DNA from: Kitagawia praeruptora
Lineage: Eukaryota; Streptophyta; Magnoliopsida; Apiales; Apiaceae
Direction: 5' to 3'
Assembly: GCA_037693485.1 (NCBI GenBank)
Contig: CM075345.1
Span: forward strand, 111,470,001-111,534,000
DNA: 64,000 nt
Position numbers and translations under genes: made by a program. The notes beneath the pieces were generated by a model. That model was not told where the DNA came from. It ran no database searches and saw nothing but the letters and a program-made list of their open reading frames with translations. Of this stretch, positions 32,101 through 46,353 are shown piece after piece (within the stretch, counting starts at the first letter, position 1; every line of letters begins with the position of its first letter).

Positions 32101-35100
32101 GTTGGATCTAATACTAAAAACTATTTTTGATTGTTATTAGATTTATAATCAAATACTAAAAAAGTGTATTTCAATAAATTTAAACCAAATATAAATAGAT
32201 TTCCCAAATTGAATAGAATTCTTAATGTGATAATTCCTACCTTTCTTTTCTCTTCAGTTTCAGGATAATTCCAGTTGGATAATAATTAACCATCAATAAT
32301 AATTGTTAAACCATCACTTCATTTTTATAGATAAGCATATCATATATAATACATAACTTATTTTATTGAACTTAAAAATAACATTAATTGTATAAATTAC
32401 ATTATGTATAGTTGTGTATGGTTAGAAGTAAGAATCAAAGTACTAATATTTTATTAGAATTGTTAAACTGACCCATACAATCCTTTTTTTATGAAGATTT
32501 CAGACACATTTGATAGAGAATATCAGTCAATAAAAATTAACACTAATTAATTATTTAAAAAAATCTACCCAACTTACAGTCAAAATACTTGTGACAAAGA
32601 AATTTACAGTAAAATACCTGTAAAAGAGTAATCCTAGGACCACATAAGCACCCAATTTAAAAAGAGTTAAGTAATCATTTAATCAATTCAAGTATCTAAG
32701 CAGGCAATAATATGAACAAGAGTCTGTGACAGATAGAGAAGTCAATCATAAATAAAAAAAATGATCCTAGGAACAGAAGGGTCAGATAGATACAAACTGG
32801 GAAAGGGACAGATAGCATAAGAAAGTGATTCTTGGACTAAGGTCAGGTTAACGGTCAAACTACATTGATTACCCTACAACCCAAGTGACTGGTAAACAAC
32901 AAAAGCTATGAGATATCAAATAGAATCAACAATGTTATCAACCCCCCAAAATACACAAACTCTGAAACATGAGAAATATACAGACTAGCCAATGGAAAAT
33001 TGATCCGTCAAAACTCCAGGAAAAAAATAGCCAATGGAACATCATGCTTCAAGTAGCTGAAAAAAGATCCAGGAAAAAAATAGAGGTTGAACAAGTATTG
33101 TACCCGACTAGCCAATGGAAAATTGATCCGTCAAAACTCCCGCTAACAAAATATTCTTCATGGAAAGGATGCCAAGCCAATGCTGGCACATTGAGGAAAA
33201 TTTAGTACAAAGTAAGTAGCACATGGATTCCAAAAAAAGCAGAAATGTGTAAATTAGCATGCATGAAAGAAATCGCAATTGATCTAGTCAGTAAAAACAT
33301 TGATGACAATCTCCTGAACATTACATGATACAATGCAGCAAAGACACGACCAACATATTATCAATCATATACTTCTATTTGCCAACGATCACTTTTGTGG
33401 TTTCTGCAGTAATCAGATTGCATAAAACACAAATGCAATCTACTAGTCCACACAAAAGCCTGTATAAGACTCATACTGCCCAGAGGGCTTACTTTGCAGC
33501 CTTGAGTTCTCTAGCAGACATGGCCTTTAACTGGGTAACTTATTCATTTATTTCATTCGTTGAATAATTTGACATTTGCAGTTTAAATTTTAAAATCTTG
33601 ACATTAAATCGAAGCCCGCCAGCCAGGCAGAGTAGTCCACAATTTCATTAGTGCAATGTTTTTACATTATATGTACCAAGTATATACCACTGAGGATGAA
33701 CAAAAAAGAATAGAACTTGACAATGTGAGTGCTTCTATGGAAAAATGTGAAGCTATTATTCTGGATCCCAGTCATGCCATATGTCAGAACTCAAAACCTA
33801 GTATGTTGATCAGCTGCCAGGAAGTAAATGTGGCATCAAAGAATCGGGTCATATGATTCTATAATACCTTCAAGTACGGTATGACAATCAGGCATGTTTT
33901 GAAATTTCTATATCTCCCTATTTGATTTCTTCTCTTTGCTGCTGCAAATTGGAGGATCATGAAACAAGATCACTGTTGTTAGAAGCACGACAAGACGAAG
34001 TGCACTAACCACACCTCGCCTGCCCGAGGCAACTCAAAATGGAATGTGCCTCCCCTGTTAAGGCTCAGGCAAGACATACCTCATTATAATGAGGCCCACA
34101 TTCACCTACTTGACTACTTGTGGGACTGCCCCATTCTTAAACTTCCCTGACCATTGCACTAAATTTCTCCTTTTCTATGGGTTGCTTCTGCTTCACTGTG
34201 TGTGTTATTTTAATAGTAAGTATGTGTAATAATATTATATGTATACAAACCTCGCTCTTTAACATCAACAGAGGACGGAATTTAAGAGTCAGATTTCAAA
34301 AGCCTGGGTATAGATACCATACCAAGTACAACTACATTTTCACAACTTTGGAATATAGTATGTACACATAATGCTCCATCACCCATACATATAATAAAAG
34401 AAAGCTGCACTAACCAGTAACATCCTTTTGATGGCCACGGAAAGACTCGAGTTCTTTCATAGCCCGTATGTCATAAAGCTGAAATATGTATATATTTATT
34501 CTTCAATATTAGTTGAGATGCTTAAACACAACTCCAGCCTAAACCATAGTAGGAAAGAGAGAGAAAAACAAACTGCCACCTTTATAATCTGATCCTTGGA
34601 AGCAGTGAGCACCCAGTTACCATTTTGATTCCATTTTACACAAAGAACAGTGTTTTTGTGCCCGTGGCTGCAAAAAAAAAAAAAGAAGTATTTTCTGAAA
34701 AGCTGAAATTTGAACATAATAAATAAAATAAACCTGAAAAAAATTGACATTCAATATAATACTAACAATGAGCTTAGTTCTTTTCCAGATTTTGTGTCCC
34801 AAAGTTTCACAAGGTTATCTTTCCCACCTAACAGAAACACAGACGGATTAGCTGCACGCACTGCCACATAACAATAAACAATCAAGAAAAACTACATCGA
34901 ACAACAAACCTGAAACTAGTAAAGACTTGGTAGGGTGCCAGTCAACACTCTTCACATCCCAACCATGGCCTGCCTGAGTTTAACCCACACAAAGAAAGAC
35001 CCTTAGGTTATGTCAGAGAAACTTTAATTTGACAATATAATCTACAAATCAGTGACACTTAAAACAGTTTCAAAATAAATATTAATGTACTCGACATTAA

Positions 35101-35862
35101 ATGCAGTAAACATGCTTAAATAAATTATGATGCAACTAAAGATGTCAGGCATTGTCATTTATCTAGAACTTAAATTAACAGAAAGTCTTCAAAATTTCTC
35201 CAATTCAAAGTACAAGAATCTATTAACAATCTATTCATTTCGGCACTTTTATTAATACAGAGCTAAAGGAACAACATCATGCTAATTGCCAACTACAATC
35301 ATTAGATAGGAATATTCTCCCATTGTCTTTTGGAAAAAGACATTTGGCCCTTGAGGGAACTGGAAAATGCATGCATGAACTGGAACTTGACAAAGAGAAC
35401 AATCTGCTCAAACGAGATTAGAAGGCAGTGTTTTCGGAACCTTTAGTCATAAAAAAGATTCAGCCAGCATGACTAAGGAAACATAAATTCTCAAGTTTTC
35501 GTAATGAAAAATTTGTTCTTCTCTAGGACAAATCAGTTTCTGTAAGAAAATATCATATATGTATGAAGTTAATAAGATGAAACCTCCTGTATTTTGGGAT
35601 ATACGAAAAAACTGGCAAGGATATTCTCAAAATAAAAGGCACATTTTCCTTGGAGGTAAGCAATAGATCTTTAAATTTCTACTTGAATTTTGAATACCTA
35701 TCCATGTTACCATTATATGTTTAAAAAGTTTGCATATTTGAGAGAAAATAAAACATATCTAGTTTATAAGTTATGTTTTTATAGATAAAAAAATAATTAT
35801 AGGATTAAAATAAAGAGATGACAGCAATAAACTGCATATTTCTATATATATATATATATATG

Positions 35863-35918
<56 letters not shown>

Positions 35919-38900
35919 TAAGTCTCTAGAGAGAACATGCTTAAAAAGAGAACGAGAGAACAACTTAAAATACTGATTTTTAAAATTCAAAAAAATTATA
36001 AATATGTTTATATCATTAATACAATTATAAAAAACACAATTATGAACAACAAATACATGTGTAAAAAACTATTTGTGGAATTCTAAACGAGATTCTTCAA
36101 AATTTGTGAGATTCTAAAAGAGATTCTTAAAAATTTGTGAGATTCTAAAAGAGATTAAAAAAACAAAATTTTAATAAATATTTTTTTCCACAAAAAATTA
36201 TTCAAGTTTGAGAATCATAAAATGCATCTAAGAATATTTATAATTTTTTACAATTTTTAAATTAATTTTTTTGAGATGTTCTCTCGTTCTCTTTTTAAGC
36301 ATGTTATCTTTAGAACCTTGGCCTATATATATATATATGTATGTATGTACATGTCCTGTACATGAAGAGGCATGGAACATACGTACATGCTCCCAACTCA
36401 TTCTACAGAAACTTGACTTACTAATGTTTCATCTTAACAATTAGCACCTCAAATTTTTGTAACATTTATGTTAAAGGGCTTGAAGAAAGCATATAAGGTG
36501 AGAAGAGGATTGATAGCGCAGTCTTGTACCATGTTTGTTATAAGCCCAAAAGTACACAACACAACCATTTAAACTCATTTAACAATCTATTTAACACAAG
36601 TTTAATCTTATAATCAGTTCTCTATATTTCCCTGAAAACCCCCAAAACATACAGATATAGATATGGACAGTATATAGACAAAAAGGGATCAAATACAAGG
36701 TACATGTTTGTAATGATAATTTCCTAGACCCAACAAACGTCTACAACTATCTTCAACTGCTATTCCGTCAAATGATAAGAAGTTATTCCCATTACAGACA
36801 CCAATACTAATGTAAAGGATGGCAGATCACTTTCGTAAAATAAAGATGTCTATCAAAATCCATTGTTCCGCGCATATAAACAAATGAGAAATAAAAATAC
36901 TGGCATACTTCGATTGCCTTGTAGAACGGTTTCTGTGGCAGAAACAAGGACCCTGAAGATGTGAACATCTAGGAAGACAGCTTTCCTTAACAACTTCAAC
37001 ATTGGTTACCTAGTAGGTTCAAATATTTGCATTTAATCCCAACACCTTTTGTCTGCTAAACTATATTGCCATTTCAGAAAGGATCTACCTATTTGAATCC
37101 TACACATGCGCTGTTGGAACTAAGAGAGCCAAAACCACTACAACCCCTATTGTTTTACATTTTCGGCAGCAATCTAAAAGTGCAATGCCTATTAGTCTTT
37201 TGCAGCTCAGACAACTACCAACTACTGTTTCCAACAGCACCTAAGAGATGAAAGCTAATATCCTTTTCGTAAACATAGTGCCTTTCATACCCAAAGACGT
37301 TTGCTCCGAATCTCACGCTCTTCTCATATTTTCTTCAACCAGAAAGAGCTTTAATCTATAATTTTATATATACAAACCATGGTGCATTCAGATAACCTCG
37401 ACATCCATATATCCTGGATAAACTCAATACTGTGTTGACTGAAATGACTCAAGCAAGGCTACCCAAAACTCCTGTAATGTTGACTTATGCAAGGCGTGCT
37501 TACAAGGGCAAACAAGAAAAAACACCTTAGAATATTGTTGATTACTTCATGAGGTGGCAGAAGTGATAGTACAGGTGGCTATACAAGTAGTGGCTAGGAG
37601 GGCGGAATATAAAGGGGCGGGCAGATGAAGACATGCTTAAAAATCACTCTGACACTCTTCTTGGGTAAGTTCATACGACTCTAGAACAGGAGTAATTTCC
37701 ATATGCCCCAAACTATACTTGCTTATCATATGAAGTTCCCTCAGGTTCACAAGTTCAGGGGCCGGGTCTCCATGCGCTCGTTTGTACATTTCATATAAAA
37801 TAGTGGAAAACAGAGAATAAGACACAGATGGGCATAAATGTGTTTTTTTATTTTAAATTGTGTTGCGACAACTTGGAGCACATTACCAGACAAAGACCGC
37901 TCTTCCTGACATCGAGCGAAGTCCCACACTTTGACTGTAGTGTCATCAGAGCAAGAACAGAACTTCAAATCTGTTCTACAGAAGCTGTACAAAGGTGGTA
38001 ACGTTAAAACCCAATGTATATATGAATTCTAACACTTATTACTCGAGTGCAAGTCTAACATAAAAATTAAAAATTTATCGCTCACACCCCAACCAAAACA
38101 GAGTCACCAGATGATGCTTACTGCTGAGGGACAAGGAAACAGTATCCACCTCATTAAAAAAATCATTATTACCTTAAGTCACGTACGGATTCTTTATGAG
38201 CAGACTTATTAGCCTTCACATTATTCATGTTGTTTTGCCAATATCTACCAAATTCCAAAAAGTGCAAATCAGATTTTGCGAAAATACAAGTTCTATATGA
38301 GATAATATATTATGATGGAGTTAATGTCTTAATTAAAGTATCTACTTTATCGAGCCTCCATCATCACCAGTGACCATCCAGTTGTCATTATAGCTCCAGA
38401 CCATAGACCTGATTGCTTGATCATGAGCCTGCACATATAGCAACATAAATCCATTTGAACTCACCTAACGCTGATTGTTAGGAAGAAAAAAACTAATACC
38501 TGCAATATCATTTCAAAATTGAACGACTGCCCATTCCATAAAGTGAACTCTCCACTTTGAGAGCCTGTAATAAGCCGCCTGCCAGTGGGTGTCCACTTTA
38601 AACAAAGATTATCATCAGTAGATATCAGCAGAAGTAGAGATGTTTATAACAGTGATTCAACATAATTATCTTCAACATATCACCTATTAAAGCCCATGCC
38701 ACGGATTCCAAGACATACGAGAATACAAAGGCTTGTTATATTGATTCATAAATTTTAGCAATCGTAATAGATAAATAAAATGTTCTAGGAAATTACATTA
38801 TAATCTGACGAAAGCTAGGAAAACCATCATCGTTCTTATTTTTCGTATAACTTGTTCTTTCTGATACATAGAAGTTAAATATAGACGGAGAGACCAATGA

Positions 38901-41900
38901 AATATATTTTTAAGCTTGCTAGAAACCACATTCAAATAATCAGAAACGGAACTTAAACGTTTTTAACCAAAAGGAAGAAACTCAGATATACTTCTGTATG
39001 GTAAAATGGCTCAAGTCAACACCCAAATGGGCACAACACATAGAGTACCAATGGTCTAAGAATGAAGTTACAACATTATGAAGTATGAACTATACAACCT
39101 TAACAAATTTAATAAACATTGTATTAAATTATTTGGCAACCTTTAATTTTAACATAGATATGGTTTTAAGCATAAAAAAATTCATTAGGCAAATTATATT
39201 TGTACATATAACCAGCGTTTATAACATCACATGTAAAAGTTGTTTGCATTAAAGTTAATTATTGCAGCTGTATTCATTTGATATGTTGTGATGTTGAACT
39301 AAAACACAAGTGTTTATCCGATTTGTGAAATTTTTTGTAGTAGTATTTTTGGGAACTATAAGAAACAAATGTAATTACCAGAAAGAAAAAAAAACATATA
39401 TAACTCTATGCTATGTAATGATGAGTCGCCTGCAGCAACTAAGCAGTGGCTTTCGTGTTGGGTGAGTCTTATTAACATACCACATAACGTATGCATTCTT
39501 GAAAAGATTGTGTACGTGATGATCATGCATAATGCATCACTGATACCACCTTGTTCCGCACTAATATTTTTATGAGTCTAACTTACTTTTCTAGTGAACA
39601 TTTTAACATATATTTTCTCTACTAAAATTTTAAATGTTCTACTTGCTAACAGTTTTGCTTGATAGCATACGCTGAACATACAGTAAATAGTATTCAGAGG
39701 GGAAATTTACTCGATCTTAGCAGGCATGCCACATTTTGCTTGCTTAACAGGAAGTTGAACAAAGTCTATTCTGAGCTAATATATGGCTTTATAATCATGA
39801 ATTTAGATGTTCGTAGCAACGCTCTTGGGGATTGGAAGTTGGAACTCACCAGCTCACACAGAGCATACATCAAAATTAACTATATATTCTCACTACATCT
39901 TTGCAGTTGAACCAGTGGCTTTATTTGACTCTTATGATTAAAACTTACATTGACCATTTTTGCGATGAACATTAGTTCATATCTATGTAAGAATAGCTAA
40001 AAAGTTAATGAGTTTATGATGCGTCTAATCTTCTACAATATATAATTTTTAGATCACTTCAAAGTTTAAAAGAATAATTGTAAATCTTGATTCAATATCA
40101 GTCAAACAAAGCCAGTTTTCAATGCACAAGCAGGGTATGATGCATCTTCTAATACTTTTCTATACAGGCAATGCAGGCTGATTATGACTGATTATGATGA
40201 CTGATAAATATATAAACAGGTACAGAGATAAGAATATTTTCCATCTAGCTCACCACTACACGATTAATTGAGCATCGATTTTTGTTCAAAGACGTGTGAA
40301 CAAACTTCGCAGCAAAGCTTGTTGATGGGTTATCTGAATAGGCAACCGTTGGCAACATCTGCATAAAATATAAACAGAAGATATTTAAGCTAATACAAAC
40401 AAAAATTATTGTGAAAAAACAATTTGTTTTTGTTTTGCAAAATTTCAACCCAAAAAGATAAAAGCTAAGAGAAGATCGTATTGGATCTTAGCAAGATTAG
40501 TCTACACTACGGGAAATTCCAAATGTTCATCTTTAACTGACATCTATTGCTGCAGCTGGAGTCGGTTGTAATACAGTTCTATCCCTTGAATCCCGCTGCC
40601 ACATACGAGTCTGCAAATCATATATATAAGATTAGTGAAAGAACAAATATACTTTTAACTCCTTATATACACATATGCAGCAGATGACTGATTCCTAAAC
40701 AGTAATTCAAAAAGTGCATAGCATGGAAAACTTCAAAATTATATATGGAATCAGTAAACATATTACTGAATATTACAGCAGATAACTGGAGCACAGGAAA
40801 AAACAAAAAAAATCCAAGTATTGAATTATATTAAGTTGCACCAATCATGAATTATATTAAGTTGCATCAATATAAGATCATGTTATAAAATCCATTTTAC
40901 GGTCTTAGATTATGGATCCACGGGTATCAAGTATTGAATTATATTAAGTTGCACCAATCATGAATCATATTAAGTTGCATCAATATAAGATCATGTTATA
41001 AAATCCATTTTACGGTCTTAGATTATGGATCCACGGGTACCACTTGCTCCACCACTGTTCCCCATTCACGGGTACGATGAGGAGGCATAGTGTGTCGGTG
41101 ACCAGATCCAAGAACCTGTTGACTTCATGACATCAAAACAGAAATCATTGACGATAATGATGCAATTGAGGCGGGTAAAGGTGATGAAAACATTAATTAG
41201 GTTCCAGGAGGATCTACTGATTCAGATTGCGATGTTTCTAAGGATCTAATGAGCCACCAGCTCTACCATTTTCTGAGGTAGATGCCTGATCAAAGCTATT
41301 AATCACTCGAGGTTTAAGAAAGAGAATTAAGCACCGAAAATTGTACTAGCATATTGAATGTGTCCCTCAGATGAGAAATAGTGTAATTAAAAGCCAATAA
41401 AATTGGTCTACAAAGTACTTAAAAAAGCCTAAATTTTTTACCATTTTCTAATGCAATACTCTAATAAATTATTTACATAAAATGAATTGGACTGTGTATC
41501 CAGAAGTTGTATTCCATATAACACTGATGCCGGTCACTTCAATCCAGGTAACATGTTACTTGCCAAATTCTAATAATTCAAAAACATTGCATCCTGTCCT
41601 GCTCTTTCCGGTAAAATATATTTATGTGCTAAATTTTGAAGTTGCTTTTCAGTCCTTAATTCTACTTCCCACCTCATTTCTCCCTATCAAATTCCTAATT
41701 TATTCTCTCTTTCTGTAACACATTTCTCTCTTATCTCTCTTTTTCTTAATTCTTATTTTCTTTGGTGCTTTCTTTCTCACCCTTCTCACAGAATTCCATC
41801 CTCAAAATTAACATCCAAATATTGAAGAAAAAAGGGAGTATAAATGAGATGTATTTTCCTCTGTCCTCGAGCTAACGCATTACAACTAAGCCTTGGCGAA

Positions 41901-44900
41901 ACTAGAGATTCATAACTTGATGAAACCTCTTTCAAGAAGCAATTTACTAAATTACTGCCATCGAGCAAATGAATCAGACCAGAACTTAGGTATAGTTACA
42001 ACAAAGGTTCAGAATCAGATCCGTGAACAGCCTTCATTGTGGTACTTGCTCGTTCAAACATCCATCTTTTGTACTTGTACTAACTCTCACTTTAGTCTTA
42101 CTGCAGTTGATTTTGTATTTGAGGACTCGGTCTATATGGCAAATGAGAAGGTGAATAGTCTTTGCCTGCAAGCAAGGCCTTGATGTAGTTATGTCTTCCC
42201 ATTCTCCTCCAGAAATCACCATCTGCAATCAAAATGCTTCTATGGCCTAAAGAAAACTTCCCCTGTTCCTTAGTCCTACCACTTAACATCTATTCCTCCT
42301 TAAGCTGCTAAAGTATGTCTACAAATGAGGTACCGACTAAAGGGCCTATAATGGCACTCTTGTTGCTTTCAGCAGTAAGTCCAAGATGAAAGGCAGGAAT
42401 GGATGGTAGATAGTAGAAACAGATTAGGACTAGTAATGTTCGTCATGTTTGAGAGAAGGGATAATTGAAATCATGAGACTTGAATGTAAGATGCATTCGC
42501 GGAAGAAGATGAATGTATACAGATCAAAATGGCCCCTGATGTTAAGCAGAAAAAAGTCATATAATTTTAAAAAATCATATCATTATATAGATGCAAGTGT
42601 AATTTGTAAAAATGTATCTGTATTAGGTGGTAAATGCTATCTATGACAATGAGGAATCTCGATAGTTATTCGGAGTTATCCAAGGCTCCTAAGCAAGGAG
42701 ATATAACCATCTTATTGTCATCAGATTTTGACTATTATCAATTGACAAATTTTTAATAAATCTGATGGCTTGTTTGTGTTTCTACTGATTCTCTTTAGAG
42801 GTAAGTCCTATCCCCTGTTTCAAACAATTTGTCCTGCAAAACACCAGCAAAATCTCATGCCTTTACGTCACCACTGAAAGCTTGAATGGATTGATATGCA
42901 AAAATTTTGAAACATTGGTGTGGTAAAATAACAAGGAAATTCAAAATATTGGCTTTTGTATTTTTCCAACTTGAAATAAAACACTTTAGTAAGAAACACA
43001 AAGGTATCAATTCATTTTGTCTAAGAATAACGGAAAAGAATTGCTCAAAAATATTAAAATGTAAAAATTATAACCATGCAGAAGAGCATCCCCTTATATG
43101 CACATGCATATTTGTTTGAAACTCGAAATAAGTCAAAGCTAACTCGTATTTTTTGCAGCCACGGCTCATCTCTATGACTCTATTGCAACTCCTTTAGTAG
43201 CCATGCTTAATTACCCCTTACAGTGATTAAACAATTTATGTACAGATATATATTTTCTTTACTACTGAATATCTAGGCTTACTTCTCCACTTCCACAATA
43301 AAGGGTAATCCAAATTATTTGATTTATGTAAGTTATTTAATCATATATATACATATATATATATAGCATAAAAAACCACATCAGTCAGGTTAATATACAA
43401 TTCATTGACTGCTTAATATGGAAGACTTCAAGGTGAAAAAAACCCATTAATAATGATTTCTATAGGATGTAATATTGCTTACAACTTAGTTGCAAAATTC
43501 TGTTCCACTATTAGCGGAAAGAATACATTATCTCTATCGAAAACATATTACTGTAAAAAATTTAACCTCAAACAAATAGCCTTTATGGCACATGCATGAA
43601 TTTAAACCACAATAATATTACTGCATTTGTAAAGTACAACAAAACAGCAAATGCAAAGAGGTTTCATACTAGGTCACTAACTTGTCCCTCGGACCCAGGG
43701 TTAAAACAAAGCTGATGTCACCTTTTGAAAGGAAGAGAGTAGAGAAATATACATCACAATGCTACTTCTGTAGCCTGAATCCAGGTGCACAAGACGAAAG
43801 GAAATAACTTTACCTTATTGTTTACGCGTTACATGCACAAAAGTCCACGTATGTAAAGGCAATTTCTCCAAAAGGGCAGCACAATTAGCAAACAGTAAAA
43901 CACCATATTCTCATGATATAAAGTAAAACTATGCAGCTCTCTAAATGATGATCATATAGATACTATACAATCTTAACACCGAGACAGATACATGAACATT
44001 CTCTATCAGGCAATGACTTAGAACATCTAAACCACACAACTTCTGGCAGGCTGATGTAGTCTTAATTTGCAGGAAATGTGCTACACATAATAATTGACTA
44101 CAAGATTTATGGGGATTATATTACCTGCATATACCGCACAACAGTGCTTGTATAATCAACTGCTCTCCTTTGGCCAATCTTTCTCATTCTCTTTGTAGCA
44201 AAACTGTCTGCATGAGCTGCAACATGCATTAGAACTAAATCATCAGCATATACAAAAGCTGGTTTATCATCACTTCCAGCACAAATGATAAAATAAATAC
44301 ATCAGCACCTCCCCTCTATCCCCATCCCCAAAAAAAAAATATTAATTTTGATAGATGAAATTTTATATTTTAATACCTAAAATTATAAAAATAATATTTT
44401 TTTTATGCTACGACTATTAAATCTTCAAAAGAATATATTGCTTTTAAGATCATGTAATTAATCAATAGTCTACATTAAAAAAATTGTTTGAAATAGTTTA
44501 CAAATATATTCAATATATGAAACACATTACTGATATTAAAAGATTTTAACACAATAACAAGCAAAATGCTAATAAATTACATTTACTTCTTTTAAGATAA
44601 TTTAATACATCTAACATTCTGCACCATAGTTAAAGATTTTAACTATGTGTATCCAGGCTAAAAGCTTTGCAGTGTAAATAAAAAAGTAAATTTATGTTCA
44701 TATGAATATAGACATTCTGTACTTTCGAAAGCTCAATATACGTAAATTCATGATTAGAATCTCCACTCCCTCCAAAAAGTAAAACTAAATTGAACCAGAA
44801 ATTATTCTTGTAAATCAACCAAAACGAAAAACACGTAATTTTAATTTACCATACATCAACTAACTTAAACTCGAAACACAAAATTCATAATTAGGCTATT

Positions 44901-45219
44901 TGACAAACCGAAAAGTAATTTTATAAATCGAAAGTAAGGAAAAAAAACATGGAGAGCGAAATTGAAGTACATTTAGAGTTGAAGATGAGTGTACCATCAT
45001 AATTGGAGTGCGGTGGCTGATTCTGGTTGTGATTGTGATGATGATAATCCTGAGGATTTCCACCGAGTGTCGTCGACGAAGCCGAAGGCTGTCGCATCAT
45101 CATCGGTGGTGGATGTTGCTGCTGCTGCTGCGGTGGGCCACGCGGGTAGTCTCCCATGTGCTGGTGTTGTTGCGCTTGCGGTTGAAATTGGTGGTGCTGC
45201 GGCGGCGGAGGCGGTGGGT

Positions 45220-45250
<31 letters not shown>

Positions 45251-45268
45251 AGGATCGCCGTACATCAT
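29109..45268 (-). CDS. FY: FY: WD40 polyadenylation factor and flowering-time regulator, 18 exons
   Basis: FY is the plant homologue of WDR33/Pfs2 in the cleavage and polyadenylation complex; in Arabidopsis it binds FCA to promote FLC silencing. Exons: 44995-45268, 44125-44216, 40542-40610, 40254-40358, 38500-38595, 38346-38428, 38173-38244, 37887-37984, 34910-34969, 34767-34827, 34580-34667, 34415-34478, 33104-33182, 31690-31779, 30848-30936, 30242-30714, 29774-30013, 29109-29225. All introns are GT-AG and phases match, giving 749 residues (Arabidopsis FY is near 650). The Gln/Pro/His-rich N-terminus (1-91) precedes [15 protein letters not shown] and seven WD40 repeats (about 170-465; e.g. 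[26 protein letters not shown]). The Pro/Gln-rich tail has PPLPP at 548-552 and 735-739; such motifs contact the FCA WW domain. Two ATGs are adjacent; I chose the first. No break seen. Confidence 0.96.
29236..29520. repeat. 101-bp minisatellite in the last FY intron
   Basis: About 2.8 copies of a unit starting CAAAAGAAAGGCATTAAGAA (29236, 29338, 29439). The first copy begins about ten bases from the acceptor of the last exon, so it overlaps the polypyrimidine/branch region of that intron. Confidence 0.9.
32983..33140. repeat. Partial duplication of FY exon 13 inside its intron
   Basis: 35 bp of exon 13 (33106-33140, GACTAGCCAATGGAAAATTG...) is repeated exactly at 32983-33017 in the following intron, 123 bp away. 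A 'ccaggaaaaaaatag' word is also repeated at 33016 and 33069. The intronic copy lacks the exon's start and its own donor. Confidence 0.9.
35843..35915. repeat. (TA)n microsatellite in FY intron 8
   Basis: TA repeat with a short TGTATGTG interruption, adjoining a foldback element. Confidence 0.9.
35916..36323. mobile_element. Foldback MITE in FY intron 8
   Basis: About 45-bp inverted ends share AACATGCTTAAAAAGAGAAC on the left and its complement on the right. The insertion lies inside a TA-rich tract, so the target duplication cannot be read. The interior contains a short tandem 'gagattctaaaagagattct'. No coding capacity; superfamily unknown. Confidence 0.7.
40816..41039. repeat. 112-bp tandem duplication in FY intron 2
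   Basis: A unit starting CAAGTATTGAATTATATTAA lies at 40816 and 40928, nearly identical. Each copy itself contains two 'atattaagttgca(c/t)caat' words. Confidence 0.9.
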
Positions 45269-45286
45269 TGTTGAGATTGGATTGAT

Positions 45287-45303
45287 AAACCCTAACCCTA
45301 AAA
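45287..45303 (-). promoter_or_regulatory. Telo-box in the FY leader
   Basis: AAACCCTAACCCTAAAA on the + strand lies about 20 bp before the FY start codon. AAACCCTAA telo-boxes are common in plant promoters and 5' leaders of growth-associated genes and are bound by TRB-type Myb proteins (established knowledge). Function at FY is inferred. Confidence 0.55.
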
Positions 45304-46353
45304 CAGAGATTTAGAATCTGGGAAGGAGTGACGAGGATATTGTGTATCTAGGATTTTTGGGACAACCCCCAATCCAATTGGATATAATCAAATATCAAAT
45401 ATATTATTAATAACTAGGGAGTTATGCGGCACTCTATAATTTTTTATTTTTATATAATTTTTTTAAATTTTAAATATAAAAATATGTTATATTAATTTTA
45501 TTAGTAATAAACATTGATTTTAATTTATAACATGAAAAAATTGTGTATAAACTTATGTTGTTTTGACGATAAATTTTTATAGTAAGAAATCATAAAAACA
45601 TATATAAGTATGAGTTGACATTGCATTGGTATGAAGCATGAGTTGTGTATATATGTATTTGTGATTTTTGACTATTGGTGATTAAATTTAAATTAAATAA
45701 TTTTGTAAAAATTGTGAACATAGTTATATTTATTTTAGGAAATTGATAAATAAGCTCCAAACTTTACTATTTAATCTCCAATTCTAATTTTTCTTCCATA
45801 TTTACCCATAACCTTAATGTAGTTCTTCATCCATGTTATGGATAACAATGTAATTTTCATGTATGAAAAAAATCAATTGGAGCTTAAATAGTAAATTGTG
45901 GAGCTTATTTATCAATTCCCTTATTTTATAGGAAAATGATTTATATCAGTAAAATCATGATTTTAACTATGAATCTCATTTACTAACTATACAAAGGTAA
46001 AATGTGAAATATTCATAAAATAATAATTAAAATTTCAATATAGTAATATAATTTCATAAATATTATTATTATTTTCATAAAAAATACAATAACTTTATTT
46101 ACAATCACAATCTAAATATAATTATTTTTCACAATTTTTAAACTGTTAACTTAGTAAATTTGGAGACGGGTGTATCTATCTCAAAATAAGTATCAATTTA
46201 AGCTGTAATTTCATTATAAGACAAAATTCATATTTTAAATTTCACATTAAAATTTTTTACTTTAGTTAACATTTCGCTTGTTAATTTTTTACATTAAAAC
46301 TTTCAAAATAAAAGTATATATTTCAGAAATAATATCAAGTAAGATGTATAGGT
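45304..46353. other. FY upstream region and AT-rich spacer
   Basis: The FY promoter should lie in the first few hundred bases. No specific element was identified. A segment around 45660-46200 is related to 62320-62640 (see that entry). Confidence 0.5.

Noticed and set aside
33656..33856. 66-residue frame within an FY intron
   Set aside because: No motif, no splice logic, lies wholly in an intron bounded by well-supported exons.
35805..35990. Frames encoding runs of Tyr-Ile
   Set aside because: Products of the TA microsatellite; the same holds for 14717-14965 and 15545-15907.
41040..41340. Possible copia linker-region remnant in FY intron 2
   Set aside because: A few acidic words look polyprotein-like, but there is no domain, LTR or duplication to support it.
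44989..45285. Plus-strand frames opposite FY exon 1 (Val/Ala- and Leu/Arg-rich)
   Set aside because: Shadows of the CAG/CAA and CCN repeats on the FY strand.
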